A stretch of 64,000 nt of DNA, from assembly GCA_028023455.1 (NCBI GenBank), contig JAQFVV010013366.1, forward strand, positions 64,001 to 128,000, given 5' to 3'. A program made the translations under genes and the position numbers. This document shows, in pieces, positions 1 to 12,599 of the stretch (its first letter is position 1; each line of letters opens with the position of its first letter). The notes under the pieces are model-generated. The model worked only from the letters and a program-made list of their open reading frames with translations, was not told the origin of the DNA and did no database searches. This DNA is from Epiperipatus broadwayi (taxonomy: Eukaryota; Onychophora; Udeonychophora; Euonychophora; Peripatidae).

Positions 1-1114
1 AACAAACTGGCAAAGAAATTATAATGTTCAACTGCAACTTTACTGCATAATTGGGTGACATTAAGCTTAAAGTAAAAATACCAATAGTATGATTTGTGAA
101 CTCTAATCACTGAAGTGTCTGTTAGCAAATCCTTTACAGATAGAATGAGAACCATTTATAAAACATGATTAAATTGAGACGATCACCCTTTGATGCCAAC
201 TGGTAAAAATAAAATGAGCTTCATTTTCTGCAATAGCTTAGTGGGTTTTGCAGTCGTAGAAAGCTCTCCGTAAAAATTATCAAAAAATCTTTCTTAAAAT
301 GTTACATTGCTAATTATTTAAAGGATACCAAAGATAGTGTGCCCTGGTGAAATACTGAAGTTGAGAATTCAAGTTCTGAAAATGAAGATGCTGAAAGAGA
401 AAGTATATCTGGGAAAGATTCACAATAAATTAATTGACCTTATTGTATTTATATTAGTTTCTATTTAAGTAAATAAAATTTGTTTCTTACTTTTCAATAA
501 AATCATTAAATTTTTTTAAAAATTATTTTCTGAGCTTAAAATCCTATTGTTTCTTAAATTCAAAGGTGACTTAAATTTGAAGTAACACTATATTTTGTAA
601 ATCGGTTTAGTAAGTTAACCCCCTGTTAACTGAAAGCGATCTAAATAATAATAATAATAATAACCAAATTTAATTAAAGAAAAAAAAAAAAACGTGAATG
701 GCATTATTTAACAGAAAAAAAATAAAAATAAAGAAATAAAAAACATCAAGAAAATAAAAAGCCGAGACTGATGGGAAGATTTGTCATCAGGGTATGTAGG
801 AGCTAATATATTAAATGAGAGGAAGGAAATATGGGGTAAGAATCAAAATGCACAGCAAGAGTATTATGCAGCTAATAAAATCAACAAATCCATCAAATGC
901 TGGCTGATTCTGAATTATAGCAGTTGTTCCTTTGTACCTTAAATCCATGGCTGTAAAAGTATTTTTCAGTAGTAATTTAAACATATCTATTTTAAACATA
1001 TCTATTTATGATAAATTTCATGATAAAAATCATGTGCCAAGTCAACTGATATGTACCAGCTAACACTTAAATAATGGAGGTCTTCCAACAGTGAAAAATG
1101 ATTATAATAAGACC
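1..1114. other. AT-rich intronic sequence
   Basis: Nothing coding recognised. Contains an (ATA)n run near 646-663 and A-rich tracts at 675-745. The minus-strand frame at 811-999 has no family resemblance. Confidence 0.5.
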
Positions 1115-1440
1115 AGAAACAAGCATCACATGATCACCATTTCTTATGCTTGCTCATAACTGTTATTAAAACAGGTAAAACTCTTCATATAGTAGCAGCA
1201 CTCCGTGCAATCCAGAGTAATCTTGCATTAGATCCTAAGATCTAGGTGCAGTGCTCTCAGATCCAAAGCCCCTCATTGATGAAAGCCACAAGCTAGAAAC
1301 TAATCTGGTGACATTGGATGAGTAGGCATTAGATAAGGATTTTATGTACAAGCCTTCTGGCATCCAATGCTTACTCTGGCTTGCACTGAGTGGTACTACT
1401 ATATGGAGAGTTTTGCCTGTTTTTATGATGGAGTAAGATT
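1115..1440 (+). repeat. Family B fold-back repeat, copy 1
   Basis: Family B ends in ACATCACATGATCACCATT and TGGAGAGTTTTGCCTGTTT. Here a minus-oriented end (1115-1225) is joined to a plus-oriented internal and terminal part, so the two ends can pair. It contains a hammerhead-like core at 1276-1299 (TTGATGA, GAAA at 1296-1299, then CTAATC). Consensus stem II pairs AGC with GCT but with an A-A mismatch beside the core. Confidence 0.65.
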
Positions 1441-2749
1441 TAGCATGTTTCTAAACAATAAAATAATTTTCTTATTGATCACAATTTTATAATCTGCCCA
1501 CTGAAGGCGAAGATTAGCGAAATGAGGAAGAAGTCAATCCAATATAAGCACTTAAACGATAATGAAGATGCAAAATGTTTAATTTTTTTTCTTTATGCTG
1601 CCAATGAAGGCGTAAATATAAACCGATAATTGAAAGCTTGTTGAATTATTAAATAAGCCATCTTAAGACATTTTTATGTTTTATATCCATATTAATGTGG
1701 TCCTTGTTGATTTAAAATTCTTATTAGAATAAGATAATTCTTACATGTATATACTTTGGTATAAGCAATCATAAGGTTGATTATATATGACGAATAATAT
1801 AGACAGTATCATTATTATTGATTTTATATTTATTATTTAGTTATTCTATCAATAAACTAAAATGTGTTAATACTGATTGTGAACATGGTGAAGGAAAATA
1901 GTTGGGAGATTGAAGCCTGCCTGATTTTTAATAATTATCTTCACATTTCTTTCTAATGCAATCGCTCGAAAAAGATTTTTATCTATATGCAATTTGAATA
2001 TTCTTCAATAGAGAGTCTTAAATAAAGTAGTTTTAGTTAATGAGCATAATTAATTGCCCATTCTTCACTCATAAATATCATTCCAAATATCATCAATAAT
2101 GCCCGATATTAATTCTGTCGTAAACACTATACTGTTTATTTACTGTCCCCACCCCTATAGGAAAAGAATGCAACATACCTACAACTCATAATTAATCAAA
2201 TCAAAAATAATTTTATATTCTCTCTATATATACGCGCCAATCTAAATGCAAAGGAATACAGAAGCTAACTAATTTAGTAATAATTATTAAAAAAAAAAAA
2301 AAGTGATAAGTTTATGGGTCGAAAATAATTCAATATTCCAATTTTTGACCTAATCCAACCCCACCCCACCCCCCCGCACTCTAGGAAAATAAATTGCGTA
2401 ACGTATTTTCATCTCCCTTTAGTGATATTGATTAAATTTATTGTCAAGTTTAACAACATTTCATGCCAGTCAAAGCATAAAAATAATTTTAAAAATAATC
2501 AGATTTTTGAAGTAAAAATATGCAGAAGAAAGGAAATTGAAAGGAAGAAGAGACGGAATGTGGAAAATAGCTCCTACTATATTTAATTTTCTAATTTTTT
2601 TTTATTTCCTAACGTAAGTATGCAACGAACTAAAACAGTAGCAATCAACAAACTCAAATATACACACATACACATCATTTTTATTGTTATTCAAATTGTA
2701 AGTAACATATTTTAAAATTTGATTGAATAAAATACAGACTTTTAAGCTC
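1441..2749. other. AT-rich intronic sequence
   Basis: No gene or recognised repeat. A C-rich patch (CCAACCCCACCCCACCC) at about 2356-2375 is the only compositional break. Confidence 0.5.
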
Positions 2750-3160
2750 CCTCAGTTATCCAATCTATCTCATAAAACCAGTTCACATGAGCACATACAT
2801 GTGAAGAAAATAAATAATCTCCAATATACGTATTTTATGCTGAATTAGCATTCATCAGTTGATCCAGATCATCATCTTCCACCCACATATATGATCAGTA
2901 TTCGGTTTATATTCAGATAGCAAATCTTCAAACCTTAAGGGACATGCTTCAATTCATTCCACCTTCCAAATCTTCAGCCCTCCATAGCATTGAAAATCTG
3001 ATGATGGGACACCCAAATCCCTTGTTGACGGCAATATTAATGATGCCAATATTGTTGTCATGCCCACATTGACTTTCTCACTCGGACCTCATGTATAGGG
3101 TTTTATCCATTTAAATACACAGAAGAGGAATAGGCCGAATACAGATTGAATCTGTAATAT
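2750..3160 (-). repeat. Family A hammerhead repeat, copy 1 (left arm of a fold-back)
   Basis: Family A is defined by seven main copies in the window. On its own strand it carries the ribozyme, a TA/TG-rich spacer, and a body with tracts such as GCCTGTCCATTAA and GATTTTCAATGCTATGG. This copy is minus-strand and is followed by an opposite-strand copy at 3170-3495, making a fold-back pair. Its hammerhead core is complete except that GAAA has become AAAA. Confidence 0.75.
2813..2880 (-). ncRNA. Hammerhead ribozyme relic, type I (family A copy 1)
   Basis: Minus-strand order: stem I, CTGATGA, ATGCT-AGCAT stem II, AAAA in place of GAAA, palindromic ATACGTAT stem III, then A and TTGG closing stem I. 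Stems are intact. The G12-to-A change removes an invariant core base, so this copy is probably inactive. Confidence 0.65.
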
Positions 3161-3169
3161 TTGATTGAA

Positions 3170-3495
3170 TATTTGATTAAATACAAGTAGAAGAGTTTTA
3201 AATGTAAATTATAAAGAACTTGGTGGGTGAAGAGTTGGAAAGTTGAGTGAATTAAAGCCTGTCCATTAAGTAAAACTTTAAGATTTGCTATCTTAATATA
3301 AACCGAGCACTGATTATATATATATATATATATATGCGTGTGTGTGTGTGTGGGAATGATAATCTGGACGAAATGATGAGTGCTGGTTCATCATGAAAAA
3401 CATACATTAGTGATTATTTATCTTTTTCGAATGTGTGTTCATGTGTATCAGTTGTATGAGATAGAATAAATAGCTGTGTTCAAGTCCCTTATAAT
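3170..3495 (+). repeat. Family A hammerhead repeat, copy 2 (right arm of a fold-back)
   Basis: Opposite orientation to copy 1. It contains a (TA)n(TG)n tract at about 3313-3351, then a degenerate core at 3357-3421 in which CTGATGA is ATGATGA while GAAA and the stem II half GTGCTG are kept. Confidence 0.7.
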
Positions 3496-3499
3496 AACA

Positions 3500-5289
3500 T
3501 TTTAATAAAGTTTTACCATAGTTAATGTAAAATATATATATATACATTTTCTCTAATGAAAGTTCTGAATAAAAAGAATGATCTATAACTCCATCATGAA
3601 TTAACATACACAGATTTCTCTTTTTTATCATTGTGTCATGCTTGAGTAAGAAAATATGAATTTAAATAATTAGAGCAATAGAAAATCAAGAAAGGTTACA
3701 ACCAGTTTAAGGGAATTAGCTCTAAACAGCATGTTAACAAAAAAGTTGTGTAGATAAACTTGGGGCAAAGTTTGAGAAAATACCACCTATAAAAGTTTGA
3801 TTTGTATACTGAGAATAATGAGGAACAACAATTGTAAACAAAAGTATTTATTTTGAGCCTAGCCCCAATCCAAATGTACTGATTATGTTTAACAAGCAAT
3901 CCAAATATTTATAAAATTAATTTATAATATGAATCATTTTAACTTAGTCATATTATATTTCACTTTTATTACTATCTTTTAAAGTTATTTTTAGATTTTT
4001 TTCTGTTAATGCAGGAATTAAAATTTTTGATGAACCACCCTACATTTCAAAGATATATCTCAACTTGGTAACCAAACTTTTTTTTTATGATCAGTTTCTA
4101 CTTAATAAAAAAAAATACTAATAGTTTATAAAAATAACATTAAATATTAGCAAGCATTAATATATATATATTCAGTAAAACACATACATACATATACAGA
4201 ATCAAATAAATATATGTATACCTAAACCCTTATAAATGCTAACATTACTATTGTTTCATCTGATGTGAGATTTTGAAAATGTTCAACCTTTCATTTCTGT
4301 ATAAAATCTTTTTTATACTAAAATGCAATAAATTGGATTTGATTTCCTTTTAATTTAATTTTACAAATGAATAATATTCTAAAAAAATCATATTTAAATT
4401 TTATAACATTTAAAATCTGAATTGTATATATATATATTTCCACAATATTTGTGTAAACACTTTCAGAAAAAGAATGAATTCTTTTTTATTTTATTTTATT
4501 TTTTAAATGTGAATGAATGACTATGAATTTGTGATAATTCTATCAAATTCTGTTTAAAAATCTGATATTTGCTTTATAATTATTAAAATATTTGAAAAAC
4601 AAACCCTAATGCCATGTCAATTTTAACACATGATGACATTATGCGATGAGCTTTACATTGGGCATGATGAAGCAGAAAGCAACATCCTTTAAAAAAATCA
4701 TTTCTTTGAGAACAGTATAGTAAAAATGATTGATATGTGTTGACTTTCCATAAGATATATTGATCTCTTCAAATTTTTTTTTCAATTAAAAAATTAATAA
4801 AAGTAGTATAAAAAAGCTACGTTATTAAAAAAAATTCTACACTAATACAAGTTAAGATAATGGTAAAACAGTGATCTAAAGTTGTGGAATCACCACAATT
4901 TTTCTGAGGCAAGCACCCAGTGATATGAGAATTATTGTGTTAATGTGTATAAAATTTAATTGGAAGTACCCAAAATCTTTGTGAACTATATATAGACTAT
5001 CATTCAAACATCAATAAATGCAAAGAATAGAGGGGTATTATAAGTAATAGAACTTATTCCTCGAGCTCTTTAAGCATTCATGTATTGACATTGTTGAAAA
5101 GCAGAGCATGAAGTTGTATATTAGCATGATTTAAATGCAATGCAAATTATTCTAAAAAAACATTTAAATGATAAAGACAGTGTCTCACTTTTAATAACTT
5201 TTCAATATTAAATGATTTTAGTAACTGTAAATACAAATAGACATATATTTATTACAAATAAATCAAGTCAGATGTCATATGATGTAATT
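3500..5289. other. AT-rich intronic sequence
   Basis: Low-complexity A/T tracts and a short (TA)n near 4425-4438. No coding signal or named repeat seen. Confidence 0.5.
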
Positions 5290-5565
5290 TAAACAAGCTT
5301 GTATTACAAATGTTTTATAAAGAGCTTGCAAATAAGCTCTTAACAAGCTTTGCAAAATATTCTCAACTCCAGACCGGTTTCTGTTACTGGCTTCATCAGT
5401 GAGATCCCAGGATAATTAAGCATTAGATTAAAAAATACTAGGACAAGCCCATCACTTTATATAATGCTTGAATATCTGGGCACCTCACCGATGCCAGTCT
5501 GGGGTTGAGGATATTCTGCAAAGCTTGTTTAGAGCTTATTTTCGAACTCTTTATAAAACATATAT
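5290..5565. repeat. Family E inverted-repeat element with hammerhead-like core
   Basis: Left arm 5300-5405 and right arm about 5480-5563 are inverted copies (TGTTTTATAAAGAGCTTGCA against its complement at the right). On the minus strand of the left arm, CTGATGA (5393-5399), AGCCAGTAACA, GAAA (5378-5381), the ACCGGT palindrome and C follow the hammerhead order, but no stable stem II is visible. Confidence 0.55.
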
Positions 5566-6599
5566 TTATATATAAAAAAATGTCTGGAACTATGTATAAA
5601 ATATAAATGAACAATTGCTGACACAATGGTGTTAGTTTATTCATAGCTATCAGAAGTTTTAGCTACTTCTGCTTAAATTCCATATACTTTTAAAAAAAAA
5701 AATCTTACACTTTAAATAAATGAATAAAGGCATTATAAACATTATTAAGTTGGTATACATTTTCATTTCTTTTGATATGATTTTAAAAAAGTAAAAAGCT
5801 TTAGAAAAAAATCAAACTTTTCAAATAAATTCAATTGTTAGTAACAGCACACAGGTTAGCATATAATAATATTTTGAGTGGACCAATCTCTTCACTTATG
5901 CATGCTTTCCTAACCTGTACCAGTGACAGTATTAGCATGATAATCAAACCTGGATTTTTATGATTCATATTGCATTTACTCAATAAGAGTGATTCAGTAG
6001 GCTATAAGTACAGTATTTTTGTGATAATCTGATAATGCCTTTGGTTAATTTTATTTCACATATAAAATAGAGGTCACAATAGGCTATATAAATTCATTTA
6101 GAATAAATTAATCTACAATTTAATATGACACCTATGTTATATGGTTTCCCTTTTACATTTCAATACATGCTTACTTGTACACTATTCATTCTCCTATAGA
6201 TGGCACTATCTATATTTGGAATAAATCACATCTCTTTAATTTTTCTGTTTTTATTACAATATTCTCTAGAAATGATAAAAGAAATGCAAGGCATTAAATT
6301 AATTTAATATTAAAACAACAGGAGAAATTACTTAAATGTTTATGATAATTAATAAAACTTTCTAAAGAAGGTATGGTACCACAAACAAATAAAAATATAA
6401 ACTAATACATATACTAATAGTTACTGAAATTTTAAAATCATTCTAGAAGCAGTAGTTTTAATTAGCTAAAATTTTCATCAGTGGCAATATATTAAAACAT
6501 TAATTATTTAACTTTTTTTTTTCCTTTTTTATTTAAAATTATATTTTTATTAAAACGAAGTCTTACACCCAAATTTTGAAGTATTTACATATTTTGAAA

Positions 6600-6799
6600 T
6601 TTTGATTCTCAGTAAAATCTATAAATATAGGGGATTTGAACACAGAGTTTCAAGCACTCTTCGACTATCCACACTATCTCATACCCTGATACCCATGACC
6701 ACACACATGTAGAAAAGATGAATAATCACCAATAAACATATTTCATGCTGAACCAGCACTCATCAGTTGGTTCAGATCATCATCTCCTACACACACACA

Positions 6800-6843
<44 letters not shown>

Positions 6844-7130
6844 CAGTGCTCAGTTTATATGAAGATAGCAAATCGTCATACTTTAATGGACAGGCTTCAA
6901 TCTACTCCAACCTCCAACTCTTCAGCCATCCATACCATTGAAAATCTGATGATGACATACCCAAATACCATGCTGATGCCAATATTATTGTTATGTCCAT
7001 GTTGACATCAAGTCACTCTAATACTTCATGTATACGACCTTATCCATTTAAATACATAGAAGAGGGATGGGCAGGATGCAGGCTTAAGAGAAGCTCCAGG
7101 TATATGAAAAATGCCTATATTTCAAATATT
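6600..7130 (-). repeat. Family A hammerhead repeat, copy 3 with long (TA)n
   Basis: The longest single copy. It has the edge motif ATAGGGGATTTGAACACAGA at the left, the minus-strand hammerhead at 6721-6784, about 40 bp of (TA)n at 6802-6842, and the body up to the CCAGGTATATGAAAAATGCC end near 7125. The open reading frame through the TA tract encodes a poly(Ile-Tyr) run and is not a gene. Confidence 0.75.
6721..6784 (-). ncRNA. Hammerhead ribozyme, type I (family A copy 3)
   Basis: Minus strand: ACCAA, CTGATGA (6760-6766), GTGCTG-GTT-CAGCAT as a 6-bp stem II with one G-U, GAAA (6741-6744), ATATGTTT in place of the palindromic stem III, then A and TTGGT. The outer stem I (ATGATC with GATTAT) also pairs. 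All invariant core bases are present; stem III is damaged by substitutions. Confidence 0.75.
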
Positions 7131-7466
7131 AAAATCTATAAAATAAATGTGATATTCATTTGCATATTTATTTGATATTAAATATTTCATCATTCTTTAT
7201 TCATTTTAGTGGCTGCACAAAAAAATCTTAAAAATATGGATCACTTTATAAAGATTATTTATGCATTGATAAACACTTTTAGTAAATTTAAATTAATAAT
7301 AATGTTTGCTCTCAGCTAATTGAGACCTAGACATTTTCAACAATACTCTTAAGAAAAAAAAAAATTTTTTTAATTACTATTAAATTTATTACATATAAAT
7401 TGAACCCCTCAAAATATATAGTCATAAATTTATTTTACTGTAATATTAAATAAGGGTATTCTTTTT

Positions 7467-7569
7467 TCTCTCTCACGTGTCACAACATCAACCAGGAAGT
7501 GAACGCACTAACCCAGGACAACTGCTTGTAAAGCAACTGTCGCTGACCTCTCGACCACCAAAGCTTGAC
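7467..7569 (-). mobile_element. tRNA-Gly-derived SINE, copy 1
   Basis: Minus strand: tRNA-like head with A box (GGCCGAGAGGTCAGC after correction of small changes) and B box, then GTGACACGTGAGAGAGAAAA tail. Flanked by AAGGGTATTCTTTTT (7452-7466) and AAGGGCATTCTTTTT (7570-7584), a 15-bp duplication with one mismatch. Confidence 0.75.
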
Positions 7570-7654
7570 AAGGGCATTCTTTTTATGTAAGTTTATTGTT
7601 GTCCCTTCCACCCCAAAGTGTGGATATTTAAGTATTATTGCCACACTGTAGTTA

Positions 7655-8045
7655 TGATGTCAATTGAAAAATTCAAAAACATTGGATGGAAAGAAAAAGA
7701 TACATAGAGGAAAATTCAAAGAAGCTGCTCACCTGACAATGGCAAATAACCCCTTAATCTAACCCAGGGTGGTAAGAAATAATGTCTGGAAGCCACTAAT
7801 TAATTTTATTCTTAAGGAAAAAGTGGAGAAATCAAAAGCAACCCAATGGCCAGTTGGTGAGGGCATTATTAAAAATTCAATATTCAAGAATCTAAAGATC
7901 CAGGTTTGATCCCCATGATAGTACTAGGCATTAGTCAGGCCAGCATCACCCCACAAAAAGAAAAATAATACCACTCAAAATCTTACTCATACTAACCTAT
8001 ATATTATTACTAACATTTGAATGTAATTGAAAAAAATTAAATAGA
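7655..8045 (+). mobile_element. Penelope-like element C-terminal tail fused to a tRNA-type SINE
   Basis: 7670-7830 encodes, with breaks, the end of a PLE protein (FKEAAHLTMANNPL, then a WKPL-like segment) equivalent to 61020-61140. It runs directly into a tRNA-like SINE (A box TGGCCAGTTGGTGAGG, B box AGGTTTGATCCC) and a tail ending near ATTACTAACATTTGAATGTA. The same order appears at 60520-61400. Confidence 0.6.
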
Positions 8046-8101
8046 GTTTAGAAAAAAAAAAAGAAGAATATCATTTGAAATATTATGTATATACTAACTT
8101 A

Positions 8102-8478
8102 TATATTATCTGAGACTTGGACTCTTAATAGAAGAGCAATACAGAGAATTCAGACCACTCAAAGAAGTATGGAGAGATGCATGTTGGGAGCAATATATGG
8201 GTAAGAGAACAAAGAGGTGTTACTGACCTCATTGAAAAAATTAAAAGACTGAAGTGGAGTTGGGCTGTACATATTGCTAGAAAAGATGATAATAGATGGA
8301 CAATTGAAATCTTAAATTGGATTCCAATAAATTGTATAAGACCCAGAAAGAGACCATGTATGAGATGGATGGATGAAATAAGAGTGGAGAAGAGAAGCTA
8401 AAGATTGGAGAAGATGGATTAAACTTGGTGAGATCTTCATCCTACAGTAGATTGATAATGGTTGATGATGATGTTATT
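8102..8478 (+). mobile_element. RTE-like LINE 3' end
   Basis: Encodes TWTLNRRAIQRIQTTQRSME, then IKRLKWSWAVHIARKDDNRW (the usual LRWAGHxAR-DDNRW motif) and RPRKRPCMRWMDEI. It is 5'-truncated, has a stop after EKRS, and ends in GATGATGATG. Confidence 0.75.
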
Positions 8479-8479
8479 A

Positions 8480-10142
8480 CTAACAAATACATTTTCCATG
8501 TCTTGATGTTAGATGATGGAAATAATACAACATATAAGAATAACTAAATTGCCACCTTCACAGACTTTCAGGCAAACGTTAATAGTTGATATTATCTATC
8601 AGAATTTGATGATTGATTATTCTTTTCTTAAATAATTGACACATATGATGAGACTATTAATAAGTCCCCCCCTAAAAACTTTTGCGCCTTTGTTTTTAAT
8701 AATCTAATAAAATGATTTCTAAGAACATCTTTACATATATTTTGGGAGTACTAGCTATTTAAATAGTAACATTTTTGGCCATATTGTGATGATTAATGAG
8801 ATTATCCCATTTAAAACCCCCCTACCAATATTATGATTAATTCTAACAAAGTTAAACTTCATCTCAAACTGTCAAGTTGATATCCCTTATCGCTATTCCA
8901 TATTTTTCAAGTCACAAAGAGATTTTGCCTTTCAACTAACATCTTTATATTGAGCCAAATACCCATGCATTTAATAAATCACTGATAATACATAACCAAA
9001 TGATTTATTGCAGAAGAGTTCTTAAGAATTTCGAGTTCCAAGGTTATGGGACTTGAATTCCGTGGCCCACCACCGAATCAATCCACCAAACACAAAATGC
9101 TTAACTAAAAGTTTTTGTATGCAGTAAAAATAAACTAAATTAATTGTTTAAAACATAAAACTGTAGCATTATTATTATTAATCAACATCTATAAACTTTT
9201 TAAAATTAAAGATGTAATTAATATTTAATCAATAAAACAGACAAAATCACATTGAATGTCAAATAAATCTTACATATTAGAAATTACAAAATATTTCTTA
9301 CTTAGTTCCAAATTATATATATATATATACTACGAACTTACACATATTATATGTTTTATCATTTCAAAGCATAAAAATATTAAGTCCGCGTTAATAGGCT
9401 GCCCTCTTGTGATCATCATGGAAAGTATAATTTAAATCAGTTTTAATAATTATATAATATTAATTAAAAATAGTATAAAGACACATACGTATATAAAATA
9501 CATGAAATAAATATTAAAAACTAACAAGCAAAAACAAAGAAATGATATCTACGAAGTAAACACTAAATATAAACACAGACATATTTCTGCATATTACAAA
9601 TTCCAACCTGAGGAACGGCATTGGAAGCTCAGAATTTTTTCCGGTAGCCAGCTCATAACTAACTCAGCAGGCCATCCAATTACTAATTGTCAGATGCGTA
9701 TTGAATTATACACAATTATAAGTCTTATTTTTAATTGTTTCTTTTGGGAAAAATTGGAGAGAGGATTTTGCCTTGCTATTTGAAAGTTGATTTTAATGTT
9801 ATGCATTAAATTTTAAACATTTATTTTTTCCCTTCAAAGTTAACAAGAGACATCTTAAAAACTTGAAAAGATGTTTTACATCATTATTTAATTTTGTAGT
9901 TAAGACTAGATATATTTTCATTTTGCAACCAATATTGGATGACTGCAGGGTGCCTATTGACCCCCTCCCCCCAACGGAGATAATTAGAGCTGGAAAAAAT
10001 ACCTAGCGTATCCTGGATTTGAACCAGGTCATGGTGAAGATAATTCGAAAAGATATATATATATTTATTTAAATACTACCAATTAAATATTTTTTGCATT
10101 AAAAGTTAAAATTAGATGCAAAATCAAATAAGAATAAAATAA
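8480..10142. other. AT-rich intronic sequence
   Basis: No gene recognised. A slightly GC-richer patch at 9600-9705 (CCTGAGGAACGGCATTGGAA) has no splice sites or long frame. Confidence 0.45.
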
Positions 10143-10235
10143 TAAATATAGGGGAATTGAACTCAGACTGAGTTCAAATCCCCTATATTTACAATTAAGG
10201 TCCAGGTATATGAAGAATGCCTGTGTTTCATATGA
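10143..10235. repeat. Family A terminal fragment, mini fold-back
   Basis: An inverted pair of the family A edge (ATATAGGGGAATTGAACTCA against GAGTTCAAATCCCCTATAT) is joined to the opposite family A end CCAGGTATATGAAGAATGCC. This looks like a deletion product that keeps only the two ends. Confidence 0.55.
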
Positions 10236-11024
10236 CATAATAAGTTTTTCTGTGTAAATATCAAATGCTACATAATATTTTAAATATAATTATACTTTAA
10301 TTATAAATAAATTTGAGTTCTACATATTTATAAAAATGATTATACTTTAAAGAATGGAGGTGGGGGTAAGAAGTAAACAAACACTCAAAAACAAACAATA
10401 ATAGATACTTTAATCAAGGAGGGAGGAGATATAGATACAAAAATACTTCTCTTAATTAAAAAAAATGTTTTACAAGAAAATAAAAAAAAAAACTCTTTAT
10501 TACTATTAAAAATAAAAAAAAGATTATCTTTTGTTTTATTAATGTCTTTTTATTATAATAAATTCTCAAGACAAATAATAATAATAACAAAATAAGAATA
10601 AATAATAACAACAATATGCTACAGCGATTATTTTAATATAAATTGCAACGAGATAATTATTAGAAAAAGTATGTTTCTACAAATCACTATTAGATTTTAT
10701 ATTCACTAAGAGCACTTCGCTTACATAATAAGTTCTCTGGCTGAAAATAGGTAGAGAAACTAGACCAAGGAAGCTTTATCAAATTTAGAGCTATGTCATG
10801 AACTCCAATGAGTAATTTGTCGATAGATGCATTTTCAGACATAGTTTTTAAAATTGAGTCAAAGAGAAAAAGAAAAAAAAATATAATAATTTTTACTTTT
10901 AATTTTGCTAAAATAAATATTTCAAAAAACATTCTTAATGATAAATTAATTTTAGATAAGGATGACGTGGAAATCTAGAAGCCAATCAACATTGATTAAA
11001 ACAGTGGAGTTTCATACAACATAG

Positions 11025-11090
11025 GCAATTGGTATTTAGGGATAAATTGTTCCAGATTGGTACTTAGGGATAAACTGTTCCAGATTCTAA
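11025..11090. repeat. Short tandem duplication
   Basis: TTGGTATTTAGGGATAAATT and TTGGTACTTAGGGATAAACT, each followed by GTTCCAGATT, in direct tandem; the block is flanked by GGCAATTGG and an inverted-like CTAATTGCC. Confidence 0.7.
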
Positions 11091-11339
11091 TTGCCATCCA
11101 ATCCAACACATGCATTCAGCCTGTTGAGCTAAAAACAAAAATCTCCTGTCTATTTTGAATTGGACCAAGCATGTCTTTCGTTTAAACATTCCTCCATATT
11201 AAACTTTTTTTCTATATATTTATAATCTTAACTTTAATTATTACAAATGTAAGCTTTCAATGACAGCAACTTTAAAAATAAATATTTTTTATGTAAAAAA
11301 ACATGCAAAAAATATATCTAAAAAAGTTCTTATCCATAA

Positions 11340-11660
11340 CAATGGAGCAGGCATCACTGGATGTAATTTACATGTTCAAAAGTTAGAAGAATGAAATATT
11401 AGATAGTTAAATTTTATTTAATTAAAAGAATAAATATAGGCAAAATTTCCCATACAGTAGTGCCACTCAGTGCAAGCCAGAGTAATCAATGGATGCTAGA
11501 AGGTTTGTGCATAAAATCCCCATCTAATGCCTTCTCATCCAATATGCTCAGACCTTCTTGCATCCATTGACTGCACTGAGTGGCACTACTCTATGGGGAG
11601 TTTTGCCTGTTATAAAAGCTTGAGCAAATATAAGAAATGGTGATCATGTGATGTGTAGCG
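11340..11660. repeat. Family B fold-back repeat, copy 2 (core deleted)
   Basis: Arms CAGTAGTGCCACTCAGTGCA and TGCACTGAGTGGCACTACT face each other; the segment that carries the hammerhead-like core in other copies is missing. The copy closes with GGTGATCATGTGATGT at about 11640-11656. Confidence 0.65.
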
Positions 11661-11737
11661 ATTTAAAAAGAAGAATAGTTTAGTTATCATCAAAGAAAAA
11701 AACTTTTTTTAAAAAATAAATGATTTATTAAACCAAA

Positions 11738-12155
11738 AAAACATTACATGATCACCATTCTTTGTGTGTACACAAGTTGTTAACACAAAGGCAAAACTCT
11801 CAATACAGTAGTGCCATTCAGTGCAAACCATAGTAATCAATTGATGCAAAAAAGTTTGTGCATAAAATACCCATCTAATGCCTATTCATTCAATATCCCC
11901 AGATTAGTTTCTAGTTTGCAGGTTTCATCAGTGATGACCCTTGGATCTGAGAGCAATGCATCTAGATCTTAGGATCTAATCCAACTCTCCAGCAGCCACC
12001 TGTTATCTTTTAGTTAACTTTAAACTATAATGTTTTCAATTGAAGCTCATTTAATTGTATAGTTATATAGTTTGGCATGTATATATTTTGGGTTATGTGG
12101 TTCAACAACCAGAGTCATCATAATCCTATTGGGCAGGATTGGTATTAAATCACTA
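11738..12155 (-). repeat. Family B repeat, copy 3
   Basis: Minus-oriented, nearly full length, from ACATTACATGATCACCATTC to the GGGCAGGATTGGTATT end. Hammerhead-like core on the minus strand: CTGATGA (11925-11931), a poor stem II, GAAA (11908-11911), CTAATC, TGGGG. The TGGGG can pair with bases before CTGATGA as a stem I. Confidence 0.65.
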
Positions 12156-12156
12156 A

Positions 12157-12590
12157 ACATCACATGATCACCATTCTTTATGCTTATTCAAACTGTTAAT
12201 ACAGATGGCAAATACCAATCCTGCCCAATAGGATTATGGTGACTGTAGTTATTAATGAACCAGACACCAAAATCTATAGATGCTGAACTCTACATGATTG
12301 TACAAGCAAATGGGCTTGGAAAACATGATTGTGTTTTCATTTTGAACTTGTAGCTTTATAGCTAACTACAAAGATAAAAGATGGGGCTCTAAGATCTAGA
12401 TACAGTATTTTCACATCCAAGATTCCTCACTGATGAAAGCCAAAAGCTAAAAACTAGTCTGGGGATATTGGATAAGTAGGTACTAGATAGGGGTTTTAGG
12501 CACAAACCTTCTTTGCATTCAATGATTACTCTGGCTTGCACCAAGTGGCACTACTATATGGAGAGTTTAGTCTCTGTGCTAAAATATTGT
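12157..12590 (+). repeat. Family B repeat, copy 4 (facing copy 3)
   Basis: A short minus-oriented end (12157-12205) precedes a plus-oriented full body from TACCAATCCTGCCCAATAGG to TGGAGAGTTTAG. The CCTCA-CTGATGA (12430-12436) segment and CTAGTC-TGGGGA give a six-pair stem I and an ACTAGT palindrome as stem III. GAAA has become AAAA. Confidence 0.65.
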
Positions 12591-12599
12591 TATAAAATT

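Noticed and set aside
10690-10932. Minus-strand 80-codon frame (MSENASIDKLLIGVHDIALN)
   Set aside because: Looked exon-like beside a possible GTAAGC donor, but there is no acceptor AG upstream, no known family and no spectrin pattern; kept only as a curiosity.
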